This document shows positions 34,694-44,645 of a stretch of DNA of 64,000 bases, one piece after another. Made by a program: the position numbers and the translations under genes. The stretch covers positions 124,001 through 188,000 of the forward strand of contig CAVQUF010000002.1 of the NCBI GenBank assembly GCA_963716865.1. Reading direction: 5' to 3'. Within the stretch, counting starts at the first letter, position 1; the number at the start of each line of letters is the position of its first letter. Below the pieces are notes generated by a model, which worked only from the letters and a program-made list of their open reading frames with translations, was not told the origin of the DNA and ran no database searches. Source of the DNA: AC-32 sp963716865 (GTDB lineage: Bacteria > Actinomycetota > Thermoleophilia > Gaiellales > Gaiellaceae).

Positions 34694-36226
34694 ATGGCTA
34701 TCAGGGCACCGCAGCGCGAAGGTGGGCGGGTTTCCACCCCCGCCGCGCCCGGTGCGGAGCTTCCGGCCCGGAGCTCGGAGGACATCCGCTCCGGCAAGGC
34801 GTTCTTCCTCTCGCGCAGGCAGGTCGCGACCGCCGGCCGCCGGCTCTCGAGCATCGCCGTGCTCGTCTGCCTCGACCTCGCCGGGATCGTGCTCGGCCTC
34901 TACGCCGCCCTCGTCATCCGCGAGCTCTACTACGGGCGGACCGACCTGCTCTGGGGCTTCCTCTGGCGGGTGGAGACGGACTGGCTGCCGTTCCTCGTGC
35001 TGATCACGGTGCTCGTCTTCGCGCAGGCGGGGCTCTACGGCGAGCGCGAGCGGCGCCCCGGCTTCGGGCGGGTGCTCTCCTCGCTCGTCGTGGTCGCGCT
35101 GATCACGCTCGCGTTCGGGCTCGGAACCGGCCACAGGTTCGCGACGTACGGGCTGGCGCCGACCGCGGTCATCTGCTGCGCGATCGCGATCGGAGCGCTG
35201 CGTGGGAGCTACGACGCGGTCACGCAGGACCTGCTGCGCGCGCTCGGCGCGCGCCGTCACGCGCTCCTCGCCGGCTCGGCCGAGCAGGTCGCCCACCTCC
35301 ACCAGGCCCTCGGCTCGGCGCGGAACGGGATCGACTACGAGTTCGTCGGCGCGCTCGCCCCCTCCGCGGACGGGGTCGACCTGCCGGTCCTGGGCGATCT
35401 GAACGACCTCTCTGCCGTGCTCGACGAGACGAGGGTGGACGAGCTGATCGTGACCGACTCCGGCTTCAGCGAGCGCGAGCTGGTCGAGATCGTCTCGGAC
35501 GCCCACCGGCGCGGCGTGCGGGTGCGCATTGCGCCGAAGGCGACGGAGCTCCTGACGCAGCGCGCGCAGTTCGTCCCGGGCCAGGGCGTCCCGCTCTTCG
35601 AGCTGCACCCGCCGGCGTTCATCGGGATCGACTGGTTCGTCAAGCGCGCGTTCGACCTGCTCGTCTCGGTCGTCGTGCTGGTGATCGGCCTGCCGCTCTG
35701 GCTGGCGATTGCGGCCGCCGTCAAGCTCAGCTCGCGCGGCCCGATCTTTTACCGCGACACGCGGATCGGGCTCGGCGAGCGGAAGTTCGGGATGCTCAAG
35801 TTCCGCACGATGCACGCGGACGCCGCCGGCCGCCAGGCCGAGCTCGAGGCCTCGAACGAGGCGGACGGGCCGCTCTTCAAGATCCGCGAGGACCCGCGGG
35901 TGACGCCGGTGGGCGCGGTCCTGCGCCGGTTCTCGCTCGACGAGATCCCGCAGCTCTGGAACGTGCTCCGCGGCGAGATGAGCCTCGTCGGTCCGAGGCC
36001 GCTCCCGCTCCGCGACTACGCCCGGCTCGAGGCGTGGCACCGCAAGCGCTACCTCGTCCTGCCGGGCGTGACGGGCCTCTGGCAGATCTCCGGCCGCTCG
36101 AACCTCGGCTTCGACCACCTCGTCCGGCTCGACTTCTACTACCTCGAGAACTGGTCGATCTGGCTCGACATCTCGATCCTCGCCAAGACGATCCCCGCCG
36201 TGATCCGCGGCACCGGCGCCTACTAG
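34694..36226 (+). CDS. Polyprenyl glycosylphosphotransferase (full-length WbaP/CpsE type)
   Basis: 510 residues. After a soluble N-terminus of about 50 residues, four membrane helices (about 52-150) precede a Rossmann-like middle domain (HALLAGSAEQVAHL) and a re-entrant helix (FDLLVSVVVLVIGLPLWLAI). The catalytic domain has GPIFYRDTRIGLGERKFGMLKFRTM, RRFSLDEIPQLWNVLRGEM and SLVGPRPLP. It begins a lipid-linked oligosaccharide on undecaprenyl phosphate. It is the second initiating transferase of the window and probably primes the glycan made by the 32-53 kb genes. Its stop overlaps the next GTG by one base. Confidence 0.9.
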   Translation: MAIRAPQREGGRVSTPAAPGAELPARSSEDIRSGKAFFLSRRQVATAGRRLSSIAVLVCLDLAGIVLGLYAALVIRELYYGRTDLLWGFLWRVETDWLPFLVLITVLVFAQAGLYGERERRPGFGRVLSSLVVVALITLAFGLGTGHRFATYGLAPTAVICCAIAIGALRGSYDAVTQDLLRALGARRHALLAGSAEQVAHLHQALGSARNGIDYEFVGALAPSADGVDLPVLGDLNDLSAVLDETRVDELIVTDSGFSERELVEIVSDAHRRGVRVRIAPKATELLTQRAQFVPGQGVPLFELHPPAFIGIDWFVKRAFDLLVSVVVLVIGLPLWLAIAAAVKLSSRGPIFYRDTRIGLGERKFGMLKFRTMHADAAGRQAELEASNEADGPLFKIREDPRVTPVGAVLRRFSLDEIPQLWNVLRGEMSLVGPRPLPLRDYARLEAWHRKRYLVLPGVTGLWQISGRSNLGFDHLVRLDFYYLENWSIWLDISILAKTIPAVIRGTGAY

Positions 36227-37109
36227 TGACCGCCGTCCTCGTCACCGGGCCGGGCGGCTTCGTCGGCGGCCATCTGCGCGCCGAGCTGGGCGACGACTTC
36301 GTTCCGTTCGAGGGCGACGTGCTCGACGCGGCCGCGCTCGCCGAGGCCGTCCGGGAGGCGGGCCCGCGGGCCGTGGTCCACCTCGCCGCACAATCGTCGG
36401 TCGGGACCTCGTGGGACGACGCGGACCTCGCCTGGAGCGTGAACGTGGTCGGAACGGTGAACGTGCTCGAGGCGGTCCGGAGCGAGCGGCCCGAGGCACG
36501 GGTCCTGTTTCCCTCTACCGGCGAGGTCTACGGGGAGGCGACGGTCTTCCCGACGACGGAGGACGAGCCCGTCGCTCCGGTGTCTCCCTACGCTGCGACC
36601 AAGGCGGCCGCCGAGCTCGCGTGCGCGCAGGCCGCGCGGACGCACGGGCTCGACATCGTCGTCGCGCGGGCGTTCTCCCACGAAGGGCCGGGGCGCGACG
36701 AGCGCTTCGCGGTCGGCTCGTGGACGCGTCAGATCGCCCGCCTCGAGCGGATGAGCGGCGGAACGCTGCTCGTCGGCGACCTCTCCGCCGAGCGCGACCT
36801 GAGCGACGTGCGGGACGTCTGCCGTGCGTACCGCCTGCTGCTCGACCCGGCCGTGCCAGACGGGACCTTCAACGTCGCGTCCGGAAGGGCGGTGCCGATG
36901 AGGCGGGTTGTCGAGCTGCTGGTCGAGCTGACGGACGTGCCTGTGCGCGTGGAGCACGATCCGGCCCGGCTCCGGCGCGCCGACATCCCGCGCCTCTGCG
37001 GCGACGCCTCCCGCCTGCGCTCTGCCACGGGCTGGAAGCCCGAGATCCCGCTTGAGCGAACGCTCGCGGACGCGCTCGCCTTCGCGCGGGAGCGAGAGCT
37101 GGTCGAGAC

Positions 37110-37113
<4 letters not shown>
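36226..37113 (+). CDS. rmd: GDP-4-dehydro-6-deoxy-D-mannose reductase-like SDR
   Basis: 295 residues. VLVTGPGGFVGGHLRAEL binds the nucleotide, VHLAAQSSVGTSWDD and FPSTGEVYGEA follow, and SPYAATKAAAEL holds Tyr-x3-Lys. RAFSHEGPGRDERFAVGSWTRQIA matches reductases that act after GDP-mannose 4,6-dehydratase. The gene for that dehydratase follows immediately, so the pair should make GDP-D-rhamnose; GDP-6-deoxy-talose or another epimer is possible. GTG 36226 overlaps the preceding TAG by one base; the 3' end has a GTGA overlap. Confidence 0.78.
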
Positions 37114-38090
<977 letters not shown>

Positions 38091-38095
38091 GAGCC

Positions 38096-39097
38096 TTGTC
38101 GAGACGGCTCGTCGTTGCCATGGCCATCGTGGCCGCCGCGAGCGCGCTGTGCGCCGCCGAGTCGCTGGGAACGGGAACTGCGGACGTCCGATGGCGCGCT
38201 ATCGCGCACGTGCCCGCGGTGGTGGACGTCGCCGGCCGCCGGGCGGACGGGCGCTTCGTCCTCGCGTCGCACGGAGGGCTCTTCTTGCTCCGTCGCGGCG
38301 GAGCGCCGACGCCCTTCGCGCGGGGCGGCTACGCCGGAACGCCGGGCGAGCCCTACATCGCGCTGTCGCGGAACCGGCGCCTCCCTCGTGCCGGCTGCTC
38401 CTTCAGGCGCGACGACGTGTACGCGCTGGATCCCGCCCAACCCGGGATCACGTTGATCGACCGGACCGGGAAGGCGCGCCGGTTCCTCGAGCTACCGGCA
38501 GGCAGCTTCCCGTCGGCGATCGCGTTCGACACGGTCGGCCGCTTCGGCTACAGGCTGCTCGTGGCCGCGGTGATCGCCAACCGCACCAGCCTCTACGCGG
38601 TCGACTGCCGCGGGCGCTCCCGGCTGATCGTGCAAGACGCGCCGAAGGTCGAGGGCGGAGCCGCGGTCGCTCCGACCAGTTTCGGGCGTTTCGCCGGGCA
38701 GCTGATCGCCGCCGACGAAGTCAGCGGGCGTGTCTACGCCTTCGGCGCCGGCGGGCGCGTCCGCACGGTCGCCCGCCCCCGGGTTCCGCGAGGCGGCGAC
38801 ATCGGCGTCGAAGCCCTGGGCTTCGTCCCCGGGAGCTTCACGCGCCGCGGCGCGGCGTTCATGGCCGACCTCGGCGCTCCGGGCTCGCCGACGCAGGGCA
38901 GCGACAGCCTCCTCATGCTCTCAGGCCGAGCAGTGGCGCGCGCAGGCGTCAGGCCCGGCGACCTCCTCGTCGCGACCGAGGGCGGAGGGGTGACGCTGTC
39001 GATCCGCTGCAAGCGGCGCTGCGTCGCCCGCCGAATCGGGCGTGCGCTCGACTCGACTCACGCGGAGGGCCACATCGCCTTTTCGTCCGGCCCCTAG
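38096..39097 (+). CDS. Secreted propeller-like protein of unknown function
   Basis: 333 residues, family not recognised. The N-terminus LSRRLVVAMAIVAAASALCAAES is a signal peptide. The remainder is rich in short beta strands (VDVAGRRADGRFVLASHGGLFLL, DDVYALDPAQPGITLID, GQLIAADEVSGRVYAFGAGG) that look like a propeller. Three Cys residues lie near the C-terminus in a basic stretch (SIRCKRRCVARRIG). The TTG start at 38096 is 5 nt after the gmd stop; ATG 38120 is an alternative but would shorten the signal peptide. Confidence 0.6.
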   Translation: MSRRLVVAMAIVAAASALCAAESLGTGTADVRWRAIAHVPAVVDVAGRRADGRFVLASHGGLFLLRRGGAPTPFARGGYAGTPGEPYIALSRNRRLPRAGCSFRRDDVYALDPAQPGITLIDRTGKARRFLELPAGSFPSAIAFDTVGRFGYRLLVAAVIANRTSLYAVDCRGRSRLIVQDAPKVEGGAAVAPTSFGRFAGQLIAADEVSGRVYAFGAGGRVRTVARPRVPRGGDIGVEALGFVPGSFTRRGAAFMADLGAPGSPTQGSDSLLMLSGRAVARAGVRPGDLLVATEGGGVTLSIRCKRRCVARRIGRALDSTHAEGHIAFSSGP

Positions 39098-39218
39098 GCC
39101 ACGAGGGCCCTCTACGCGGCGCCGTCGCTCAAAAAGACGGCACGCGCTTTCCGTTGCGTTGCCGGCGCGATGTGTGTGCGCCTAACAAGCCGCGAGTAGC
39201 GGGTAGCATCGCCCGGAG

Positions 39219-39875
39219 GTGGCACTGCGCCGCAACCGTCGCAAGGCGATCTGCACGTCGGTCACGGGCGATCAGTTCGCCGAGTTGTACGAGCTATCGA
39301 GGCCGGGGCTTGAACGGTTCGCGGACTACCACGGTTGGCAGCTACTCGTCACGCGAACGGATACGGCCCAGGGTCGGCCTGCTTCCTGGGGAAAGGTGCC
39401 GATCCTGCAAGACGCGCTCGGCTCGTTCGACCTGGTTGCCTGGATTGACGTCGATGCGGTGGTTGTCGATGGTTCACGCGACTTGGCCGCCGAGCAGCGA
39501 CGGGGCAAACACCTGTATCTGGTCGAGCACGCTCACCCCTCCGGCGAGACGACTGCCAACGCCGGTGTGATGATGCTGCGCGCGTCGCGCTGGACGCGGC
39601 GCCTGCTCGCCGAAGTCTGGGCAAGCGTCGATCTGATCGACCACATCTGGTGGGAGAACGCAGCACTGATGCGTCTGCTCGGCTACCGGCTCGACGCGCA
39701 GCCGGTGACCCGGGGCGATGATCTCCGACGGCTGGCCCGCGTCGAGTTTCTCGACGTCGCCTGGAACTCGATACCCCACTGGGTTGCCAGCCCGGCGCCA
39801 CGAATCAAGCACTACGCGGGCCTACCAGTGGAGGAGCGGCGGACGCTGATGCTTGCCGATCGCGCCGAGGCTTAG
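39219..39875 (+). CDS. Small GT34-like (GMA12/MNN10) glycosyltransferase
   Basis: 218 residues. AICTSVTGDQFAELYEL, ASWGKVPILQDALGSFDLVAWIDVDAVV (DxD metal site DVD), NAGVMMLRASRWTRRLL, WWENAALMRLLGY and RIKHYAG follow the order of galactosyl/mannosyltransferases of the GMA12/MNN10 type. These are mainly eukaryotic with scattered bacterial members. The codon choice looks less GC-extreme than its neighbours, which hints at transfer. GTG 39219 follows CCGGAGG only loosely, and TAGCAT at 39204-39209 may be a -10. The last plus-strand gene before the minus-strand block. Confidence 0.65.
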   Translation: MALRRNRRKAICTSVTGDQFAELYELSRPGLERFADYHGWQLLVTRTDTAQGRPASWGKVPILQDALGSFDLVAWIDVDAVVVDGSRDLAAEQRRGKHLYLVEHAHPSGETTANAGVMMLRASRWTRRLLAEVWASVDLIDHIWWENAALMRLLGYRLDAQPVTRGDDLRRLARVEFLDVAWNSIPHWVASPAPRIKHYAGLPVEERRTLMLADRAEA

Positions 39876-39932
39876 CCTCGTTCCGGGACCATCGCTAACT
39901 TGCACTGCCAAGCCCTGATAACCGCGGGTTGA

Positions 39933-41111
39933 TCACGTGCTGCCAGAGGCCACGTCCTGCAGGGCTGCGAGCCAGGCTTGTCGCACGTGCTCCCAGCTGT
40001 AAGCGGCGTGTGCGTAGCGGCGACCTTGCGCGCCGATCGCGGACGCCAGCGGCTCGGCCCGAGCTAGGTAATCCAGCATTGCGGAGTACTCGTCCGCGTC
40101 CGAATACCAGAGCCCGCCGCCCGCGCGGCGCGACTGGCCAACGAGCACGGGCGAGACCGCGCTCACGAGCGTCGGCCGCCCGTGCGTCCAGGCCTCGAGC
40201 TGCGCCAGGGAGAGGCTCTCGTATGGGGAAGGGCAGACGACGACCGTTGCGCCGGCCAGGGCGTCGTGCTTGAGCGCCTCGGGGACGAAGCCGAGCCCGT
40301 GGATGCCGTCGACCGATGGGACTTTGACGGAACCGCCGCCGAGCAGAACCAGGTCGATGCCGTCCGGGTGCGCGGATCGATACTCCTGGTGGAAGGCGAC
40401 GAGCTGGTCGACGCCCTTCGAGGGATCGAGGCGACCGACATAGAGCGCGTAGGGCCGCTCGATCCCGGTCCCGGCAGCGAAGTGCTCCGGATCGGCGTCA
40501 GGGTGCTCGTCGACGCCCGCACCGACGATGCGGGCCCGCTCTCTGGGCACGCCGAAGCGTCGAGCCGCGAGTTCTTGCTCCTCGGGGGTGCTGAACAGGA
40601 GCAGCCGGGCGAGGTCGAAAACCTCGTCGAAGATCGACAGGCGAAGCGGGGGCTCGTCGTGCAGCGTCGGGCACAGGAGTGAACGTTCTGGGACAAGAGG
40701 AAGCCCGTCCACAGTGGTCGCGTAGAGGGAGGTCACGAAGGCGACCGCGTCGTAGCGCCTGCCTTCCTCGCGCAGGTGCTCGAGCAAACCGGGCGCGTTG
40801 GGCCCCTGGGCGCGCATCCAGGCGCGGCCGAGCACGAGATCCTGCGGAGCACGGTAGGCCTTCCCGGACGCGCGGTCGAACAGCCTGGCCTTGCGCGGCT
40901 CGGGTACGTCGAACCGCAGTACGCGTACCCCGTTTACGTCGCCCTCACCCGGCCGATAGTGGTCTGCCCAGGTTCGGTAGTCGAGTGCGCAGGTCGTGAG
41001 AACGGTCAGTTCGAGTTCCGGTGCCAGCAGTTCGGCCACCCGCCGGGCGAGCGTCTCGGCACCTCCGAGCACCTCGACTCCGTAACGCTGAACGACGAGG
41101 GCTGCCCGCAA
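39933..41111 (-). CDS. Family 4 glycosyltransferase (GT-B)
   Basis: 392 residues. ALVVQRYGVEVLGGAETLARRVAELL is the N-terminal acceptor loop. YALYVGRLDPSKGVDQLV opens the donor domain, and CPSPYESLSLAQLEAWTHG is the E-x7-E region. It is similar in plan to the protein encoded at 42164-43327 (shared GGAE start and CLHDEP/TLHDEP stretch), so the two are probably paralogues. It is the last gene of the minus-strand block. The start is TTG 41111, 3 nt after the preceding stop codon. Confidence 0.85.
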   Translation of the reverse strand: MRAALVVQRYGVEVLGGAETLARRVAELLAPELELTVLTTCALDYRTWADHYRPGEGDVNGVRVLRFDVPEPRKARLFDRASGKAYRAPQDLVLGRAWMRAQGPNAPGLLEHLREEGRRYDAVAFVTSLYATTVDGLPLVPERSLLCPTLHDEPPLRLSIFDEVFDLARLLLFSTPEEQELAARRFGVPRERARIVGAGVDEHPDADPEHFAAGTGIERPYALYVGRLDPSKGVDQLVAFHQEYRSAHPDGIDLVLLGGGSVKVPSVDGIHGLGFVPEALKHDALAGATVVVCPSPYESLSLAQLEAWTHGRPTLVSAVSPVLVGQSRRAGGGLWYSDADEYSAMLDYLARAEPLASAIGAQGRRYAHAAYSWEHVRQAWLAALQDVASGST

Positions 41112-41114
41112 CTT

Positions 41115-42167
41115 TCAATCCTCCTCGAGCAAAGGCGCAAGAGCGGCGCGGATTCGGGGCGCAACTGCCTCGGGACGGAGCTCGGCGAGCCGCTCCTCCG
41201 CGACAGCGGCGAACGCCTTCCTGGTCTCCTCGGAGGAGGCGAGCTCGTGTAGCGCCTCGGCGACGAGCGGTAGATCGTCGCCGTCGAGGACGAGGCCGGC
41301 ACCTCCAAGAGTCTCAGGTACGGCGCCAGCAGCTCGAGCGACTACCGGCACGCCGTGAGCCAGTGCTTCGACGACTGGCGCGCAGAAACCCTCGTGCAGG
41401 GACATCGAGAGGTACACGTGCGACCGCCGGTACCACGCATCGCGCTGCTCGCGCGAGATTCGGCCCGTGAAGAACACGCCCTGCGCGCCGAGTCTCTCGG
41501 CCAGCCGCTGCAGCGCGAGCCGATAGGTGTCGAACCCCCCGTGAGATCCCACGAGGACGAGGGAAGCCCCCGGCGCCCGGTGGCGCTGGTACAGGGCGAA
41601 GGCCTTGATGACGTCCTCGAGTCGCTTGTTCGGGACGATCCGGCCCACGCTGATCACGATCGGATCGCTACCGCGCCCGTCTCGCGGTACGGCGTCGGGC
41701 AGGTCGAGCAGGAGGGGCACGATCGTTGCTTCCCCTAATCCGGCGGCCAGCAGGTCCTCGGCGTTGAACTTCGAATCCGCGATCAGGGCCGCAGGGCGGT
41801 CCCGTAGGCGGAACAGCGCCGCTCGGCCTTCGTCGCAGAGGTCGGCGAGCACGGGGTTGTAGTCGCGCAGCAGATAGCCCGGGGTGATGTTGTGGTAGCA
41901 GAGAGCGACCCGCTCCGGGGCCTCGAAGGCCGCCTCGATGACCTCGCTCTGGATGGCGTACCGGAGCACGATCTTGCCCTCGGCCAGCAGGTGCCGTCCG
42001 GCCTCGTCGAGGCGGTGAACCCGGCCGGCAAGCTCGGGATGGACGTGTTCGGAGATGATCTCTCCCGGGTGGCCCCAATCGGCGAGTAGATCCCGCCAGG
42101 CGAATGCCTGTCCCGTGACGGCGTCACCCGGTGTGGCAGCGGGGATGAGCTGGTGGACGCAGGTCAC
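41115..42167 (-). CDS. Family 4 glycosyltransferase (GT-B)
   Basis: 350 residues. VHQLIPAATPGDAVTGQAF starts the acceptor domain, CYHNITPGYLLRDYNP follows, VISVGRIVPNKRLEDVIKAF opens the donor domain and SLHEGFCAPVVEALAHGVPVVA holds the E-x7-E motif. It is cytoplasmic with unknown donor. The GTG start overlaps the upstream stop (GTGA on the minus strand), so it is coupled to the preceding glycosyltransferase. Confidence 0.87.
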   Translation of the reverse strand: MTCVHQLIPAATPGDAVTGQAFAWRDLLADWGHPGEIISEHVHPELAGRVHRLDEAGRHLLAEGKIVLRYAIQSEVIEAAFEAPERVALCYHNITPGYLLRDYNPVLADLCDEGRAALFRLRDRPAALIADSKFNAEDLLAAGLGEATIVPLLLDLPDAVPRDGRGSDPIVISVGRIVPNKRLEDVIKAFALYQRHRAPGASLVLVGSHGGFDTYRLALQRLAERLGAQGVFFTGRISREQRDAWYRRSHVYLSMSLHEGFCAPVVEALAHGVPVVARAAGAVPETLGGAGLVLDGDDLPLVAEALHELASSEETRKAFAAVAEERLAELRPEAVAPRIRAALAPLLEED

Positions 42168-43327
42168 GAGACGAGAAGCTCGACCGTTTCCCGGAAGCGT
42201 CGGCTCACCTTCGGCCAGGAACAGGTGTCGAGGACATAGTCGCGTCCTGCGTTGCCGAGCTGCCGCGCCAATGCCTGGTCGTCGACGAGGCGGTCGAGCC
42301 CGTCGCGGTAGGTCTCGTACGAGTTAAACAAGAGAGCCCCGCCTGATCGTTCCGCGTGCTCGCGCATGACGTCTGACTCGGATGCGACCAGCGCGGGTGT
42401 GCCCTCGAGCCAGGCCTCCATGAGGACGAGCGAGAGGCTCTCCATGTGCGACGGATTCACCAGTGCGATCGCTTCCGCATAGGCGGCGCGCTTCTGCTCC
42501 TCGTCGACGAAACCCGCGTTGACGACGACGCCGTCAGCCTCCTTGGGCACCTGGTAGGTGCCGCGCCCGATCAAGACGAGCTTTGGCGCCTTCTTGCGTT
42601 CGGCTGAGTAGCGAAGGGCGTACTCGACGGCCACGTCGACGCGCTTGCCCTCCTCGATTCGCCCGGCGTAAAGGACGTACTCGCCGAGTCTGCGGGGGCT
42701 GGCGAATTCGGCTGTTGGCGGACCCTCGGGCGGGTCGTACCCGATTCCGACCACCTGGCCTCGTGGAACGCGGTACAGGTTGCGTGCGAGTCGTTCTTCT
42801 GCATCGGAGTTGAAGAGGCAGCCGCGCACCGACTCGATCACGCGGCGGACGGTCTCGAGCCGCGCGTACGGTTCGTCGTGGAGGCACGGGATGAGCGCGC
42901 TCCGCTCGGGAGCGACCTGCGCGCCCCAGACCGTCGTGCCGAAGAGGTAGGGGCTGAAGAGGACGACGTCGTACCCATCGGCCTCCTCCCGCAGAAAGCG
43001 GAGGAGGTCGGGCGACCACACGCTGTTCGCCAGCCATTCGAGCTCTTCTGCGTAGTTGGCTTCGCCCGCCAGGATCGCGGCATGCAACCCGTCATAGCGT
43101 TCGGCGTTGCGCGTCCCCACAGGGAAGCGCCGGACTGTGATCCCGTCGTCCCCGAACTCACCCGGCGGAAGCTCGTTCTCCCAGGTGACGTGGTCGCGTG
43201 CGCACGTTGTCGCAATGTCCGAGATCCATCCTTCAGGCGTGGCGCGAGTGGCGAGCCCTCGCACGAGCTGCTCGGCGCCGCCAATGAGGCCTGAGCCGTA
43301 GCGTGGCACAACCCAGAGGAGGCGCAT
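42164..43327 (-). CDS. Family 4 glycosyltransferase (GT-B)
   Basis: 387 residues. LLWVVPRYGSGLIGGAEQLVRGLA is the N-terminus, YVLYAGRIEEGKRVDVAVEY the donor-domain opening, and NPSHMESLSLVLMEAWLEGTPALVA the nucleotide-sugar motif. A DFGDD-type acidic loop and PCLHDEPYARLE are shared with the enzyme at 39933. The ATG lies 58 bp after the methyltransferase gene, the only sizeable gap in this minus-strand run. Confidence 0.87.
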   Translation of the reverse strand: MRLLWVVPRYGSGLIGGAEQLVRGLATRATPEGWISDIATTCARDHVTWENELPPGEFGDDGITVRRFPVGTRNAERYDGLHAAILAGEANYAEELEWLANSVWSPDLLRFLREEADGYDVVLFSPYLFGTTVWGAQVAPERSALIPCLHDEPYARLETVRRVIESVRGCLFNSDAEERLARNLYRVPRGQVVGIGYDPPEGPPTAEFASPRRLGEYVLYAGRIEEGKRVDVAVEYALRYSAERKKAPKLVLIGRGTYQVPKEADGVVVNAGFVDEEQKRAAYAEAIALVNPSHMESLSLVLMEAWLEGTPALVASESDVMREHAERSGGALLFNSYETYRDGLDRLVDDQALARQLGNAGRDYVLDTCSWPKVSRRFRETVELLVS

Positions 43328-43385
43328 GCTAGAGCTTCAGCGGGCCGATGGATGTTGCAGGGCCAGTCATCGCACCAGCCGGATC

Positions 43386-44645
43386 CTAGATTCGCCCGCG
43401 TTGCCTTTTCGCAAGCATTCCCTGCCGCAAGCCTCCATTCCACTTGCGGGCTATGACCGCGTAGTCCTGGTAGCCGTAGAGCAAGTCGTTTAGTTGCTGC
43501 ACGACCTCGTCGAGCCGGGTGCTCTCCGGAGCCGGCAGCCTTTCCGCCTCGGGTACGGGCGACAACCGCCGGATCTCGACTTCGGGGAAGCCCGCGCTCT
43601 CGCAGAGGAAGGAGAGCGTGTCGGGGTGGATCGGACGGAGGTGAGTCGGGTCGCGGTGGAAATTGATCGAGCCGGCCACGAGCGACTCCGGGTTCGGGGT
43701 CTCGACGATCAGGAGGCCGCCGCCTGCGAGCTTGTCGGCGGCGAGCTGCACGAGCTGGGTCACCGCGGCCGTCGGCAGGTGCTCCACGACGTGGGAGACG
43801 ACGATTCCGTCCACCGCGCCGGGCTCGAGCTCCCCGAGGTGCGCCACGGCATCCTGGGCGACCACCTCGATCCCCTTCTCCTCGAGGAGCTCGATGAAGT
43901 CCGGCTCGATCTCGACCCCGTAGGCGCCGACCCCCTCGTCCCGCAGGAGCTCGATCAGCTCGCCGCGCCCGCAGCCGAGGTCGACCACGCGCTTGCTGCT
44001 GCCGAGGAACTCGACGTAGATCTGCTGGTGCTCGCGCACCGACTCCTCCGGCCGGAAGCGCGCCTCGAAGGCAAGGTAATCAACGCCAGAGCCGGAAGGC
44101 GAGACCGCGGGAACCGCGGCTGCTGACGGACCGGCCTGGACCACCGGCGCCTCGACCCGGCGCCGCCGTTCGAGCCGGGCGAGGCGGTCGACGAGGTGAA
44201 GGCCCTCCACCTTCGCCTCGAAGCGATCTGCGCGCTGAGAGAGCGCCTGGATATCTGCCTGTGCCCCTTCGCGCGCCGCAGCCTCAGCGGAGTCCCCCCT
44301 CTTGCGTGCCAGCGCCTCGGCGGCGAGCGCTGCCTCGAGCCTCTTGACTGCGGCGTCCGTCTGCTGGGCGAGGTCCTCCAGAACGAAGAACAAGAGGCGC
44401 AAGAGGACCTTCTTGACCAGAGTTATGACGGGTCCGATGACGGGCTTCGACGAGAACCCGAGCTCGGGCCGGAGGCGAACCTGCGCTGGCGCACCGTGGG
44501 TGCCTTGCGGAGAGGGCGGCGCCTCGAGCGCGACGCCGGACAGGTCGTCCCCGTACTCGCCTGCAGCGCGTTCCTTGGCGACGCGTGCCTTCAACTCGTC
44601 GACCAGACGCGCGACGTCGATCACATCCTCGCGCTCACGCGACAT
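43386..44645 (-). CDS. SAM-dependent methyltransferase with N-terminal membrane-proximal coiled coil
   Basis: 419 residues from ATG 44645. Residues 1-60 are helical. A hydrophobic stretch (VIGPVITLVKKVLLRLLFFVLEDL) is followed by a coiled coil of about 70 residues. The class I methyltransferase domain starts with RVVDLGCGRGELIELLRDEG (SAM motif I), then IVVSHVVEHLP and LLIVETPNPESL. The plan of a methyltransferase tied to a coiled coil recalls WbdD-type chain terminators, which cap and measure polysaccharide before ABC export. A Wzm/Wzt pair lies 5 kb upstream. The longer frame to 44801 would overlap the previous gene and is unlikely. Confidence 0.78.
   Translation of the reverse strand: MSREREDVIDVARLVDELKARVAKERAAGEYGDDLSGVALEAPPSPQGTHGAPAQVRLRPELGFSSKPVIGPVITLVKKVLLRLLFFVLEDLAQQTDAAVKRLEAALAAEALARKRGDSAEAAAREGAQADIQALSQRADRFEAKVEGLHLVDRLARLERRRRVEAPVVQAGPSAAAVPAVSPSGSGVDYLAFEARFRPEESVREHQQIYVEFLGSSKRVVDLGCGRGELIELLRDEGVGAYGVEIEPDFIELLEEKGIEVVAQDAVAHLGELEPGAVDGIVVSHVVEHLPTAAVTQLVQLAADKLAGGGLLIVETPNPESLVAGSINFHRDPTHLRPIHPDTLSFLCESAGFPEVEIRRLSPVPEAERLPAPESTRLDEVVQQLNDLLYGYQDYAVIARKWNGGLRQGMLAKRQRGRI

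Noticed and set aside
39098..39218. Possible terminator or small RNA between the secreted protein and the GT34-like gene
   Set aside because: CAAAAAGACGG and nearby GC-rich words do not form a convincing stem followed by T-run; nothing could be supported beyond a -10-like TAGCAT.
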